Origin: Ruminococcaceae bacterium UBA3329
GTDB taxonomy: Bacteria > Bacillota > Clostridia > Oscillospirales > Acutalibacteraceae
Assembly (NCBI GenBank): GCA_002361875.1
Contig: DERX01000059.1
Span: forward strand, 1 to 15,431
Direction of reading: 5' to 3'
Length of the DNA stretch: 15,431 bases
The notes beneath the pieces were generated by a model that made no database searches, was not told the origin of the DNA, and saw nothing but the letters and a program-made list of their open reading frames with translations. Shown here one piece after another: positions 6,935-14,690 of the stretch. A program made the position numbers and the translations under genes. The first letter of the stretch is position 1. Each line of letters opens with the position of its first letter.

Positions 6935-8053
6935 TTAAGCTCTTGATAACGGTCCGCCGTCATATTTTTCAAATGAACCGGAAGTCCTAAAGCTTGTGAC
7001 AAACTCAAGCAAACGGCCGGCGGCTGCTTCTGCATTCCACACATCGGTCACAGTTTTATAAGCGTTTCTGCCGAGTTCCTCCTGCATTTTCGGATTTTTA
7101 ATAAGCATCTCGACATTTTTATATAATTCATCTTCGTTTGAATAAACAAGTCCGTTTACATCAGAATCCAATAAATACGGAGCAGACCCAATCTCTTTAT
7201 TCGCAACAACGGCACATCCGCTGTTCATTGATTCGTTCAGTACAGCTCCCCAGCCTTCATTGCGGTCACTGGTAAGCAAATAAATATTTGCCCTTTCCAT
7301 ATAACTGCGCACTTCTTCCGGTTTCATTGTGCCTAATAAGCGAACCTTATTTTCCAAGTGATATTCAGTTACCAAGCTTTTAACCGTTTCTTCAAGCTCT
7401 CCGCCGCCGATTATGCACATTTCAAAATCAAGACCGTTGTCATTCAGTCTTTTAGCTGCACGCAATGCCGCATCCGGGTGCTTCCATCCGATAAATCGAC
7501 CGACCCATAAAATTAAAGGGGAACAGTTCTTCTTTTTTTCGGCAAACAAATCTTCGATATTGTCGTACCGTTTAGTATCGGGAAAATATCCCCATTTGTA
7601 AGCTTTGCCGATAAAATTACCTGTAAGTGCATAATCCTCTGCACAATACGCACTTGCACATAATAAGTATAAATTATCGTATCTTCCCCACCTAAAGTAA
7701 TTTATTACCCTGCGAGGAAATAAGGTATATCTTTTTACACCTGTCTTATAAAGCCGCTCTGAACATTTGAAAACGAGCTTCCCGTCTTTCAGACGGTTTT
7801 TTAACAGTTCTTCAGTCGCCTCTCCCCAAAGAACCACTTCAGCTGAATCAATCAGTTTTCGACAGTACTCGGGATTTTCGTCAAAATGCAAAACATAAGA
7901 CTCTTTCGGCTCTGACCAGCCCATTTTCAACCGTTCTTGTCCTATCTGTTTAGTAGAAATAAATCTGTATTCTCCGTTAGTTAACCTGAACATTTCGTTT
8001 GAAAAAGCATGCTGATGGTGATTAAAGTAATTAGAAACAAATACAAATTTCAT
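6935..8053 (-). CDS. Glycosyltransferase family 4
   Basis: The 372-residue protein begins MKFVFVSNYFNHHQ, typical of this GT4 subgroup. It has a linker to WVGRFIGWKHP (183-193), which opens the donor-binding domain, then GGGELEE (216-222) and EGWGAVLNE (266-274) with the two glutamates of the EX7E motif that hold the donor sugar. A GTG start at 8068 would add five residues. I prefer the ATG at 8053 because it overlaps the polymerase stop as TAATG, has GGGAG eight bases upstream, and gives the expected N terminus. The C terminus after about residue 350 is polar and not conserved-looking. It probably transfers one hexose or N-acetylhexosamine to the lipid-linked unit. Which sugar is unknown. 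Confidence 0.92.
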   Translation of the reverse strand: MKFVFVSNYFNHHQHAFSNEMFRLTNGEYRFISTKQIGQERLKMGWSEPKESYVLHFDENPEYCRKLIDSAEVVLWGEATEELLKNRLKDGKLVFKCSERLYKTGVKRYTLFPRRVINYFRWGRYDNLYLLCASAYCAEDYALTGNFIGKAYKWGYFPDTKRYDNIEDLFAEKKKNCSPLILWVGRFIGWKHPDAALRAAKRLNDNGLDFEMCIIGGGELEETVKSLVTEYHLENKVRLLGTMKPEEVRSYMERANIYLLTSDRNEGWGAVLNESMNSGCAVVANKEIGSAPYLLDSDVNGLVYSNEDELYKNVEMLIKNPKMQEELGRNAYKTVTDVWNAEAAAGRLLEFVTSFRTSGSFEKYDGGPLSRA

Positions 8054-9138
8054 TATACCGTCTCCCACATAAAAATATAATTCGCATAGCTTGCATTACT
8101 GAGTCTGCGTAAGAAAAGCAGAAAACACAGTGCAACAATAGCCATCTCAAATACTTTTTCGTATCGGTCGCGTTTAAAGCACCCTATTACATCAGCTAAC
8201 GCTACCGGATTACCCTGTAAAAAGTAAAAAGAAATTCTTTCAAGCGCCATATTATAGAATCTTAAAAAGTACAGTCCGAAGCCGATTGCCGTCATAGAAA
8301 AACCGACATAAGAATCTCTTTGTTCTAAAGAGCTTACGCTGTTCTCCGATGTCTTTACACTTTTAACAAATAAAATTTGCCCTGCAAGTGTAATGGCATA
8401 AATAAGGATAGGAACAATTCCGTTAAAAGTAAATTTAGCTGTTTCGGCGGCTTGCACCTCATCCGAAAAGAATTGTCCCAATTGAATAATATTCGGTGAG
8501 AACACAAGCATAAGTGCTATCGGTAAAGCAATCATCCATTTGTTTCTCTTAATAGCCTTTAGGCGAAGCAACAAATACATAACGACAAAGACCAACGCGG
8601 ATTTATGAATCAAATATGCAATTAAAACGATAAGGGCAAAATGAACCAGCTTCTTTTCTTTGGCTTTTTCCACTGCAAACAGACACACGCTTATTGCAAT
8701 TGCCTGCCGTAAGCCGGTAAGGAAAAAGCCCATATTGCCAAGCGAGTAGAAGAAAAGAAATGCCCAAAAAACCTCTTTTGTATTTTTATATATAAATCTG
8801 CAAACGGAATAAATACAAAATACAGCATGGAATAAAATAATAGTGCGTCCGCTGTGCGACAAATATGATAAGAGCTTATTGAGCACGGCAAACCCGATTT
8901 CAAATTCGGAAACTAAAGAAAGACTGCTCCAAGGTGTATCTGCAATACGCTCAAAAAAGTCCATATAAACGCGCAAATCGTAAACCCCGCCGTAGTTTTC
9001 ACCGCGCAGTGCAAAAAGCATAGCAAGTACACAGCCGACTGCAGTCAGATAAGTTCGTTTCTGCTTCTCTGTGTTTAAGGGACCCATAAAGAGTCTTAAA
9101 CCTACTATGAAAATAAACATTCCAATCCAAATTATCAT
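8053..9138 (-). CDS. EpsG-family polysaccharide polymerase (Wzy-type)
   Basis: This 361-residue protein is almost entirely membrane-embedded, with roughly ten hydrophobic segments. The EpsG landmarks are visible: LRGENYGGVYDLRVYMDFF (Arg45 and Asp54 in the first outside loop), GLRQAIAIS (Arg144) and YLIHKSAL (His178). EpsG proteins, known from the Bacillus subtilis eps operon, stand in for Wzy and join repeat units on the outer side of the membrane. The family occurs widely in Firmicutes, which supports the taxonomic guess. The ATG at 9138 is 3 bases after the preceding stop with only a weak GGATGG upstream. Its TAA overlaps the next start as TAATG. No other polymerase candidate is in the window, so it is the likely polymerase for this capsule. 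Linkage specificity is unknown. Confidence 0.9.
   Translation of the reverse strand: MIIWIGMFIFIVGLRLFMGPLNTEKQKRTYLTAVGCVLAMLFALRGENYGGVYDLRVYMDFFERIADTPWSSLSLVSEFEIGFAVLNKLLSYLSHSGRTIILFHAVFCIYSVCRFIYKNTKEVFWAFLFFYSLGNMGFFLTGLRQAIAISVCLFAVEKAKEKKLVHFALIVLIAYLIHKSALVFVVMYLLLRLKAIKRNKWMIALPIALMLVFSPNIIQLGQFFSDEVQAAETAKFTFNGIVPILIYAITLAGQILFVKSVKTSENSVSSLEQRDSYVGFSMTAIGFGLYFLRFYNMALERISFYFLQGNPVALADVIGCFKRDRYEKVFEMAIVALCFLLFLRRLSNASYANYIFMWETV
8062..8066 (-). promoter_or_regulatory. Ribosome-binding site deciding the GT4 start at 8053
   Basis: GGGAG lies inside the last codons of the polymerase gene, eight bases before the ATG at 8053. It would be downstream of the alternative GTG at 8068, so it favours the shorter reading. 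Confidence 0.6.
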
Positions 9139-9141
9139 TTC

Positions 9142-10338
9142 TTAACATCCATCCGTTATATCATACAGCTTAATGTATTCCGCAAATTTCTTGTTTGCAT
9201 CAAAAGACTTTGCTTTTTCGATACAGTCTGTCACATCAAACTGACCGTTGTTTTTTATATTTATAATGCATTCAATTAAGGCCTCTTTGTCATCACATTC
9301 TACGGTGCATCCACAGTTTTCATCAAGAATTTCAGGACTCCCTCCGGTGCGAAATGTCAACACCGGGGTGCCGCAGGCAATGGCTTCCATATTTACCGTA
9401 GGATAATTTTCTTCCCTCGTGGGATTAACGAACAAATCTGCTGCTGAATAAATCTCTGCAAGCTCATTTTGATTTTTAGTGCGGTGAATTGAAATAATAT
9501 TGTCAGGCAATTGACGGTCTATTTCATTGTTTGTCCCGACCAACACAATTTTATAATCATCAGGCAGCCTTTCGGCAAGCTCAATGAAAACATCCAATCC
9601 TTTTTTGATTCCCCAATCAAAAGCCACTCCGAGTATCAGATATTTTTCTTTCGGAATATTATATCTTTCTCTAAAATTACTTTTCGTCGGTTTGAATGTT
9701 GACAAGTTAATGCCGTTGTTAACAACCTTTACAGGATAATCCTTCAAAAATGATTTTTTCACCAAATCCGCCAGCCATTCCGACGGCGTGATAATTGTCA
9801 TATCAAGTCCTGAAAACAGCTGCTTCTTTTTCTCATATAAGCTTTGGCTGTTATCAAAAAACCACGAATATTCATGCCTTTGCGGGCATTTTTCACAGCC
9901 GGTTTTCCACTGCTCACATTTTGCCAAGGTGAAATGCGGACAATATGCCGTAAACGCCCAACAGTCGTGAAATGTCCAAAACAGCTTTATTTCAGGATGC
10001 TTTTTAAAATAGTTAAACAGCAACTCCAAATTCACATTGTGCCCGTGCAAATTGTGTAAATGAACAATATCCGGTGAAATTTCATCGAGACTCTTCAAAA
10101 GCCTTTTTGTCGCAAAAAAAGTGTTAAATCCGTAGTTCCCGAGCACACGAGAGCAAAGAGCCTGCAATTTAACCTCTGATTTGGAAACATATTTTTTTCC
10201 GTGAGAATCAAGAGAGCTTCCCGAGCTGTAAAATATATAATTTTTGACATTATTTTTGTCAAGCAGCTCAGCAACTGCAGAACAAATCTTTCCTGTGCTG
10301 CCTGAACCGCAGGTAGCATTGATTTGGACAACTTTCAT
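9142..10338 (-). CDS. Glycosyltransferase family 4 with a cysteine-rich insert
   Basis: The 398-residue protein starts MKVVQINATCGSGSTGKI, a glycine/serine loop typical of a GT4 subgroup found in capsule loci. It has PDIVHLHNLHGHNVNLELLF (89-108), then FHDCWAFTAYCPH and CEQWKTGCEKCPQ with five cysteines at 126, 133, 141, 148 and 151. The subgroup usually keeps these cysteines, and they could bind a metal or form a rigid loop. The donor half has AFDWGIKKG (239-247) and TREENYPTVNMEA with the EX7E glutamates at 310 and 318. All key residues are present, so it should be active. The start has AAAAGGA upstream and lies in a 39-base gap, one of the wider spacings here. It adds one sugar of the repeat unit. 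The donor is unknown. Confidence 0.92.
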   Translation of the reverse strand: MKVVQINATCGSGSTGKICSAVAELLDKNNVKNYIFYSSGSSLDSHGKKYVSKSEVKLQALCSRVLGNYGFNTFFATKRLLKSLDEISPDIVHLHNLHGHNVNLELLFNYFKKHPEIKLFWTFHDCWAFTAYCPHFTLAKCEQWKTGCEKCPQRHEYSWFFDNSQSLYEKKKQLFSGLDMTIITPSEWLADLVKKSFLKDYPVKVVNNGINLSTFKPTKSNFRERYNIPKEKYLILGVAFDWGIKKGLDVFIELAERLPDDYKIVLVGTNNEIDRQLPDNIISIHRTKNQNELAEIYSAADLFVNPTREENYPTVNMEAIACGTPVLTFRTGGSPEILDENCGCTVECDDKEALIECIINIKNNGQFDVTDCIEKAKSFDANKKFAEYIKLYDITDGC

Positions 10339-10377
10339 ATTTTATTCCTTTTACTGCAATGTATAAAAATTATAAGC

Positions 10378-11670
10378 TTATACAAGCGAGTTAACTGTTT
10401 CCCGCACTGTTTCCCGAATTTTTTCCCCGTTATGATTTTCTTTTCCGCATTTATAGGCCTTTTCAGCATATTCCGTAAGCAAATCGGGATGTTCCGAAAT
10501 CAGCCGTAAAGTTTCTTCAATTTTTTCTTTTTGTGTTATGCAAAGAGCAGAGTCGGTTTGCTTAAAGTACTCCATCGGAGCCGTATCCGGGTTCCCGAGC
10601 GCTAATATACATCTTCCGCTTTTTAGATAATCCGTAATTTTTGTAGAAAAAGACAGTCTCGCCTTTTTACTCATTGGGCCGTCAATATCCTCAAGAAAAA
10701 GAAGAATATCCGCTTTTTTTTGAACCGCCGCAACCTCTTCCATCGGAACCGGCGGCTGTATATGTACATATTTTCCCAATTCCTTCAATTCTTCAGGTAA
10801 CAATTCCGTAGGCGTATACACAAAAAGCTCCATAAGCGGCGTCTTCTCGTTTAATCTGTCTAACGCTTTGGAGACGGCGATAATTGTAGATTTTCTTCCT
10901 ATTGCCAAATTTCCTGTATAAACCAGCTTTAAAGTACCGTTACTGACAGATTCCGGCGAAAATTTTTCAGGCATATCTGCAGGTTTTGTAAGTAGCACAG
11001 AATCAATGCCGAAAAATTCATCGGCTTCTTTTTTTGTTTTAGGAGATATTGCCCAGAATTTATCTGTGCATTTTGACAATTTTTTCAGGCTTTTCCTTTG
11101 GAAAAAGCGCAAAGCCATATATCCGAAATTATTTTTCAACTGCTTATAGGTAAAATTATCATCCCAAAAATAACCAATCGACCGTGCGCCTGTTTTTTTT
11201 ATGACATACCTACAAATACGGTTAAAATGAATGTATCCCTCCATAGAAAAAACTATAATTTCAGGAGAAAAGCTCTCTAAAAAAGCATCAAGCTCTTTTG
11301 ACCTCCACTTACCGAGAAGCCAAATAGCCTCTCTGACAAAAAGCTTAAAATAAGAACGCTTTGCTCTGTTTTTACCGTATAGCTCTTTTGATTTTTCCAA
11401 CGAGGAAAGCTCACTTTCGGTCATTTTTTCAGCGGCAAAAACCTCTTTGCCTGTTTTTATTTTTGGATTGAATAAACTTTTAATTACTCGTTGCTCCGAA
11501 ATCTGAAAGTACCTCGAACACACTTTGCTGTCCGGAAGCTCCTCTCGTATATAAATATTTGCCACATCCTGCGCATCATATTGAGAGAACAGCGCCGAAA
11601 AAGTGTTAGAGCTGCTTGCGCTCAATTTTGAATTCCATGTGTCAACAGTACATATCAATATCCGTGGCAT
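10378..11670 (-). CDS. Glycosyltransferase, GT-B fold, divergent
   Basis: The 430-residue protein starts MPRILICTVDTWNSKLSASS. Its C-terminal half has KLVYTGNLAIGRKSTI, then KKADILLFLEDIDGP and LSFSTKITDYLKSGRCILAL, the donor-site region of GT-B enzymes. The F-S-T-K-x-x-D-Y segment stands where GT4 proteins have P-x-K-x-x-E-Y. No EX7E motif is evident, so it is not a standard GT4. The protein is lysine-rich with no membrane segment. Its ATG has a near-perfect AAAAGGAG six bases upstream, and that site lies inside the preceding epimerase stub. Two A8 tracts fall in its coding strand (11200-11193 and 10721-10714), ordinary for this base composition. It probably adds one sugar. Sugar and linkage are unknown. 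Confidence 0.82.
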   Translation of the reverse strand: MPRILICTVDTWNSKLSASSSNTFSALFSQYDAQDVANIYIREELPDSKVCSRYFQISEQRVIKSLFNPKIKTGKEVFAAEKMTESELSSLEKSKELYGKNRAKRSYFKLFVREAIWLLGKWRSKELDAFLESFSPEIIVFSMEGYIHFNRICRYVIKKTGARSIGYFWDDNFTYKQLKNNFGYMALRFFQRKSLKKLSKCTDKFWAISPKTKKEADEFFGIDSVLLTKPADMPEKFSPESVSNGTLKLVYTGNLAIGRKSTIIAVSKALDRLNEKTPLMELFVYTPTELLPEELKELGKYVHIQPPVPMEEVAAVQKKADILLFLEDIDGPMSKKARLSFSTKITDYLKSGRCILALGNPDTAPMEYFKQTDSALCITQKEKIEETLRLISEHPDLLTEYAEKAYKCGKENHNGEKIRETVRETVNSLV

Positions 11671-11746
11671 ATCTTTCTCCTTTTAATGCACAGGCAATAT
11701 TACTGCCTATATAACCGTTCTTTCCGATAACGGCAACAGAATACAT
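11642..11746 (-). pseudogene. Stub of an NAD-dependent sugar epimerase/dehydratase
   Basis: A 34-codon frame starts with ATG one base after the stop of the upstream glycosyltransferase and has its own AGGAG at 11760-11756, nine bases ahead. It reads MYSVAVIGKNGYIGSNIACA and then a short tail to TGA. This is a hydrophobic first strand followed by G8-x-x-G11-x-x-G14, the NAD(P)-binding loop of extended short-chain dehydrogenases that epimerise or dehydrate nucleotide sugars. Such enzymes are near 300 residues, and everything after the first helix is missing. The last third overlaps the start of the next glycosyltransferase in another frame. The simplest reading is a recombination scar: a gene replaced after its first 20-27 codons, with the ribosome-binding site for the incoming gene lying in the remnant. 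A tiny functional peptide is possible but less likely. Confidence 0.6.
11677..11684 (-). promoter_or_regulatory. Ribosome-binding site of the 430-residue glycosyltransferase, inside the stub
   Basis: AAAAGGAG lies six bases before the ATG at 11670, within codons 21-24 of the epimerase stub. It is among the strongest sites in the window, and it shows that the present junction is arranged for translation of the downstream gene. Confidence 0.6.
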
Positions 11747-11747
11747 A

Positions 11748-12908
11748 TTATTTGTCTCCTCTTAAAAGCGTCATACGGTTTTCCATATATCTCTTTATAA
11801 ATTCTTTTTGCTCAAAATTCTGTTCAACAAAAATTCTTCCTGCACGCCCCATAGCTGTGCGCTTTTCTGCGTTTTCAAGCAAATCCGCAATTGCCAGCCT
11901 TAATGCATTACAATCCTTAACTGCCACAGAAACGCCTGTAACACCTTCTTTCACAGCGCCGGACGGTCCGGGATATTTCGTTACGACAACGGGAACCTCC
12001 ATTGCAGATGCCTCTATAACACTCATACCAAAGCCTTCACGGTAGGTCGGCAAAACAAAAATATCCATAGCAGACACATATTTTTCTACATTTGTCACAC
12101 GGTCGGTTTTAATAATATCGTCACAAGAACGGAAATATTCAAGCAATTCCGGTTGAATGGTATCCTCTTTTTCGATAGGTCCCACAAATAAAAGTTTAAG
12201 ATTAGGGAACTGCTCTTTCAGCACTTTAAAGGCAGAAAACAGTTCATTGCAGCCTTTTTCTCTTCCGAGTCTGCCGACAAATCCAATTACAAGCGCATCA
12301 TCGGGAATATTATACTTTTCCTTGATTTCACTCGCATACTCTGCTTTTTTCGAAACATCAAAAGCTGTTAAATCAAGTCCTTTTGCACTGCCGTTCCATA
12401 TTACAAGACTTTTTTTCTCATCATAAAAGCCTTCCTTACGGCAAAATTCCAAATTACCTACACTGTCAGGTTGAACTTGAGTAGAAAAACGGCAAACTGT
12501 TTTTTCAATTATTTTAAATATTTTTCTCTTGATTCCGCTCATAGTTACATAAACCATACCCCATTGGCAATACAGTCGAACAGGAATTTTAGCTGATTTT
12601 GCGGCAAAAGAAGCATACATACTTGCATTCGGAGTTGAATACTGCACCATATCAAACTTTTCTCTTTTAAAAAGTTTTCTTAAAAGAATTATGCTTTTAA
12701 CAGAGCCGAACAGGTTTATACCTCTGGGAAACGGAATCGGATATGTATGAACAAAAGGGAACTCTTCCAAAAGAGATTTTTCATATTCTGCATCCATATT
12801 ACACGCAATAGAAACATCTACACCGCATTTTGCATATTCATTTAAAAACGGCTTTATCCAATTGTTTATAGATGACCACATCGTTGTTACGATACAGATT
12901 TTTTTCAT
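11748..12908 (-). CDS. Glycosyltransferase family 4
   Basis: The 386-residue protein has a full GT4 layout: N terminus MKKICIVTTMWSSINNWIKP, QYSTPNASMYASFAAK near 89-104, then FVGRLGREKG (210-219) opening the donor domain and REGFGMSVIEASAM (290-303) with the EX7E glutamates E291 and E299. YPGPSGAVKEG follows as in most active members. There is no membrane segment, but the basic GIKRKIFKIIEK patch (125-136) may touch the membrane. It is the first glycosyltransferase after the priming enzyme, so it is the best candidate for adding the second sugar to the undecaprenyl-diphosphate-linked first sugar; this is inferred from gene order only. The ATG overlaps the stop of the dehydrogenase (ATGA) and has AAGGGG upstream. 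Confidence 0.93.
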   Translation of the reverse strand: MKKICIVTTMWSSINNWIKPFLNEYAKCGVDVSIACNMDAEYEKSLLEEFPFVHTYPIPFPRGINLFGSVKSIILLRKLFKREKFDMVQYSTPNASMYASFAAKSAKIPVRLYCQWGMVYVTMSGIKRKIFKIIEKTVCRFSTQVQPDSVGNLEFCRKEGFYDEKKSLVIWNGSAKGLDLTAFDVSKKAEYASEIKEKYNIPDDALVIGFVGRLGREKGCNELFSAFKVLKEQFPNLKLLFVGPIEKEDTIQPELLEYFRSCDDIIKTDRVTNVEKYVSAMDIFVLPTYREGFGMSVIEASAMEVPVVVTKYPGPSGAVKEGVTGVSVAVKDCNALRLAIADLLENAEKRTAMGRAGRIFVEQNFEQKEFIKRYMENRMTLLRGDK

Positions 12909-13810
12909 TTCAAAAACCCCTTCAAATTGCTCATTATTACTTCCATCAACCGATTATGATTACCGTCGCCGATAAAGCTGTTATGCGGTGTAATAATTAC
13001 ATTTTCCATATTCCACAAGGGACTTTCCGTAGGAAGCGGCTCTGTTTCAAACACATCAAGCACCGCACCGCCGATTTGCCCGCACTTTATTGCATCTGTC
13101 AAATCAGCTTCATTTACGACTGCACCGCGGGAAATATTCACAACAATTGCACCTTTTTTGCATTGAGAAAAACGTTTTTTATCAAAAAGATGATAGGTTT
13201 CTTCCGTAAGCGGCAAGGTCAGCACCACTACATCTGCGGTTTTCAAAGCCTTATCAAGTTCAGGCATTGAAAAATACGCATCATACTCTTTGCTTTGCGG
13301 CCTTTTAACATCAGCCGCTGCAATATTCATACCCATAGATTTAAAACGCTTTGCACATTCCGTCCCGACAGAACCGCATCCAACAATCAATACGGTGTCA
13401 CCGTAAAGCTCACGAACAGTTCTGTCCTTTTCCCATAGACGGTTCGATTGATTTTCAGAAAAATTCAATGTGTGTTTATACAACGACAATACGCCGCACA
13501 CCGCCCATTCCGCCATTGGAATACTATAAACACCCCTGGCATTGCAAAGACAAATCCCCTTTGCATGGAAATCTTCCAGCGGTACACGGTCAAGACCTGC
13601 ACTTGTAAGCTGCACAAAACGCAAATTAGGAAATTCCTGCAAGCTATGATACAGGAACAACCCGTTACACACAACAGCATCAACAAGAGAAAAATCCGTT
13701 TCGGGAATTCCTCTCTCGTCATTTTGAAACACAATTTCTGCACCCAAATCACGCATTGCTTGCAGCTGTTGCTCCGAATATTTAAATGCCCCGGTTAAAA
13801 GAAGTTTCAT
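12905..13810 (-). CDS. D-isomer-specific 2-hydroxyacid dehydrogenase
   Basis: The family reduces 2-oxoacids to D-2-hydroxyacids with NAD(P)H, or runs the reverse. The 301-residue reading has the substrate-side motif TSAGLDRVP (69-77), a nucleotide-binding GCGSVG at 144-149 with Asp167 after the second strand (NAD preference), and a complete catalytic triad: Arg228 in NISRGAVVNE, Glu257 in DVFETEPLP and His276 in ITPHNS. A longer frame begins with ATG at 13843 (312 residues, overlapping the aldolase). I prefer ATG 13810 because it begins MKLLLTGAF, the family's usual first strand, though its ribosome-binding site is weak. It follows the aldolase by 19 bases. The pair suggests that the aldolase makes a 2-oxoacid and this enzyme reduces it, perhaps to supply an acid substituent for the capsule. 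The substrate is not known, and phosphoglycerate or lactate are also possible. Confidence 0.9.
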   Translation of the reverse strand: MKLLLTGAFKYSEQQLQAMRDLGAEIVFQNDERGIPETDFSLVDAVVCNGLFLYHSLQEFPNLRFVQLTSAGLDRVPLEDFHAKGICLCNARGVYSIPMAEWAVCGVLSLYKHTLNFSENQSNRLWEKDRTVRELYGDTVLIVGCGSVGTECAKRFKSMGMNIAAADVKRPQSKEYDAYFSMPELDKALKTADVVVLTLPLTEETYHLFDKKRFSQCKKGAIVVNISRGAVVNEADLTDAIKCGQIGGAVLDVFETEPLPTESPLWNMENVIITPHNSFIGDGNHNRLMEVIMSNLKGFLK

Positions 13811-13829
13811 TTTCGTTTCACTTTCTCGC

Positions 13830-14669
13830 CTATTTCGACACATCTTGACAGATGCTTTCCACTATTTGCCGAACACGGCGCACAGTGTCAGCATGGCTTT
13901 TTGATAACGCATCAGCAGATTTTGCCGCCGCCCGTGCTTCATAAGCTCTAAATGCTTTTATACCGTTTTGAAAGGTTTCACATATTTCATTCGGCGATGT
14001 AATAATATCGGTATTGCAAAACGAACGTGATAAAATTACCATTTGTGAACCAAGCCTGTAATGCTCATCAATAATATTTTCAGCCGGCAACGGAACTTTG
14101 CCGCCGATTCTGCCTACTCCGCCGAAGCCGTAAGCAATGCCCTTTTTACGGATTTTATTGCACAGCTTTTCAACTGTCCCGTCGGCAACAAGCTCAAACA
14201 TAAATTTACGATGATACCCCAGATGCAAATCATTTATACCAATATGTATTTCATCAACACCGGGAATTTTCAAAAATGCTTCAATATTTTCAGCGGCTTC
14301 AGGAGTTTCACACAATAAACATATTTTAGCTCTGCCACCGACAAAGCCGATAAAGGTTTCTACCTCTTCTACAGTTTTAAAATACGGCAGCATAATAATA
14401 TCCGCACCGTCTTTGATAACGCGGTCAACTTCATCCTTTGAGCCATCGTACAAGGAATTTATACGCACTAAAAGCTTTGAACTATGCAATGCTTTTTTCA
14501 GCGGTTTAACATCGTCAAAGCTATTGTGAGAAATCACAGTGTCCATATTTCCTTGCCTTGCCTCTTTGCCACGCAGCTCCAAATCCAAAAAAATACGGTC
14601 AATTCCGTTTTCTTCGGCAATCGAAGCAATCTCTGGCGAATTGGTAAGATACATCAATTTTAAAGCCAT
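13830..14669 (-). CDS. HpcH/HpaI-type aldolase (citrate lyase beta family)
   Basis: These metal-dependent class II aldolases join pyruvate, or a related oxoacid, to an aldehyde or split the product. The 279-residue TIM barrel shows LDLE at 28-31, the pyruvate-binding arginine in VRIN (Arg69), MLPYFKT at 93-99, CETPEAAENI with metal ligand Glu121, and GINDLHLG with metal ligand Asp147. The catalytic set therefore looks intact. A C-terminal tail after about residue 235 is alanine- and charge-rich and probably helical, as in oligomeric members. The proline/lysine pattern of the usual MLPK segment is altered. The enzyme sits between the priming transferase and the hydroxyacid dehydrogenase, with 21- and 19-base spacers, so a joint role with the dehydrogenase is likely. 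An in-frame ATG at 14654 is an alternative start. The aldehyde partner cannot be told from sequence. Confidence 0.88.
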   Translation of the reverse strand: MALKLMYLTNSPEIASIAEENGIDRIFLDLELRGKEARQGNMDTVISHNSFDDVKPLKKALHSSKLLVRINSLYDGSKDEVDRVIKDGADIIMLPYFKTVEEVETFIGFVGGRAKICLLCETPEAAENIEAFLKIPGVDEIHIGINDLHLGYHRKFMFELVADGTVEKLCNKIRKKGIAYGFGGVGRIGGKVPLPAENIIDEHYRLGSQMVILSRSFCNTDIITSPNEICETFQNGIKAFRAYEARAAAKSADALSKSHADTVRRVRQIVESICQDVSK

Positions 14670-14690
14670 TCCAACTACACGCTTTCTTTT

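Noticed and set aside
10369..10374. TATAAT on the minus strand next to a 10-base palindrome (10372-10381), a possible internal promoter before the GT4 gene at 10338
   Set aside because: No -35 match better than CAGTTA or GTTAAC is found at 15-18 bases, and the TATAAT overlaps ordinary AT-rich spacer. The palindrome is too short to call an operator.
12872..13270. Plus-strand open frame of 132 codons across the start of a GT4 gene and the dehydrogenase
   Set aside because: It lies opposite two well-supported genes, has no recognisable motif and spans their junction, so it is an antisense shadow. The plus-strand frames at 1085-1408 and 13448-13798 fail for the same reason.
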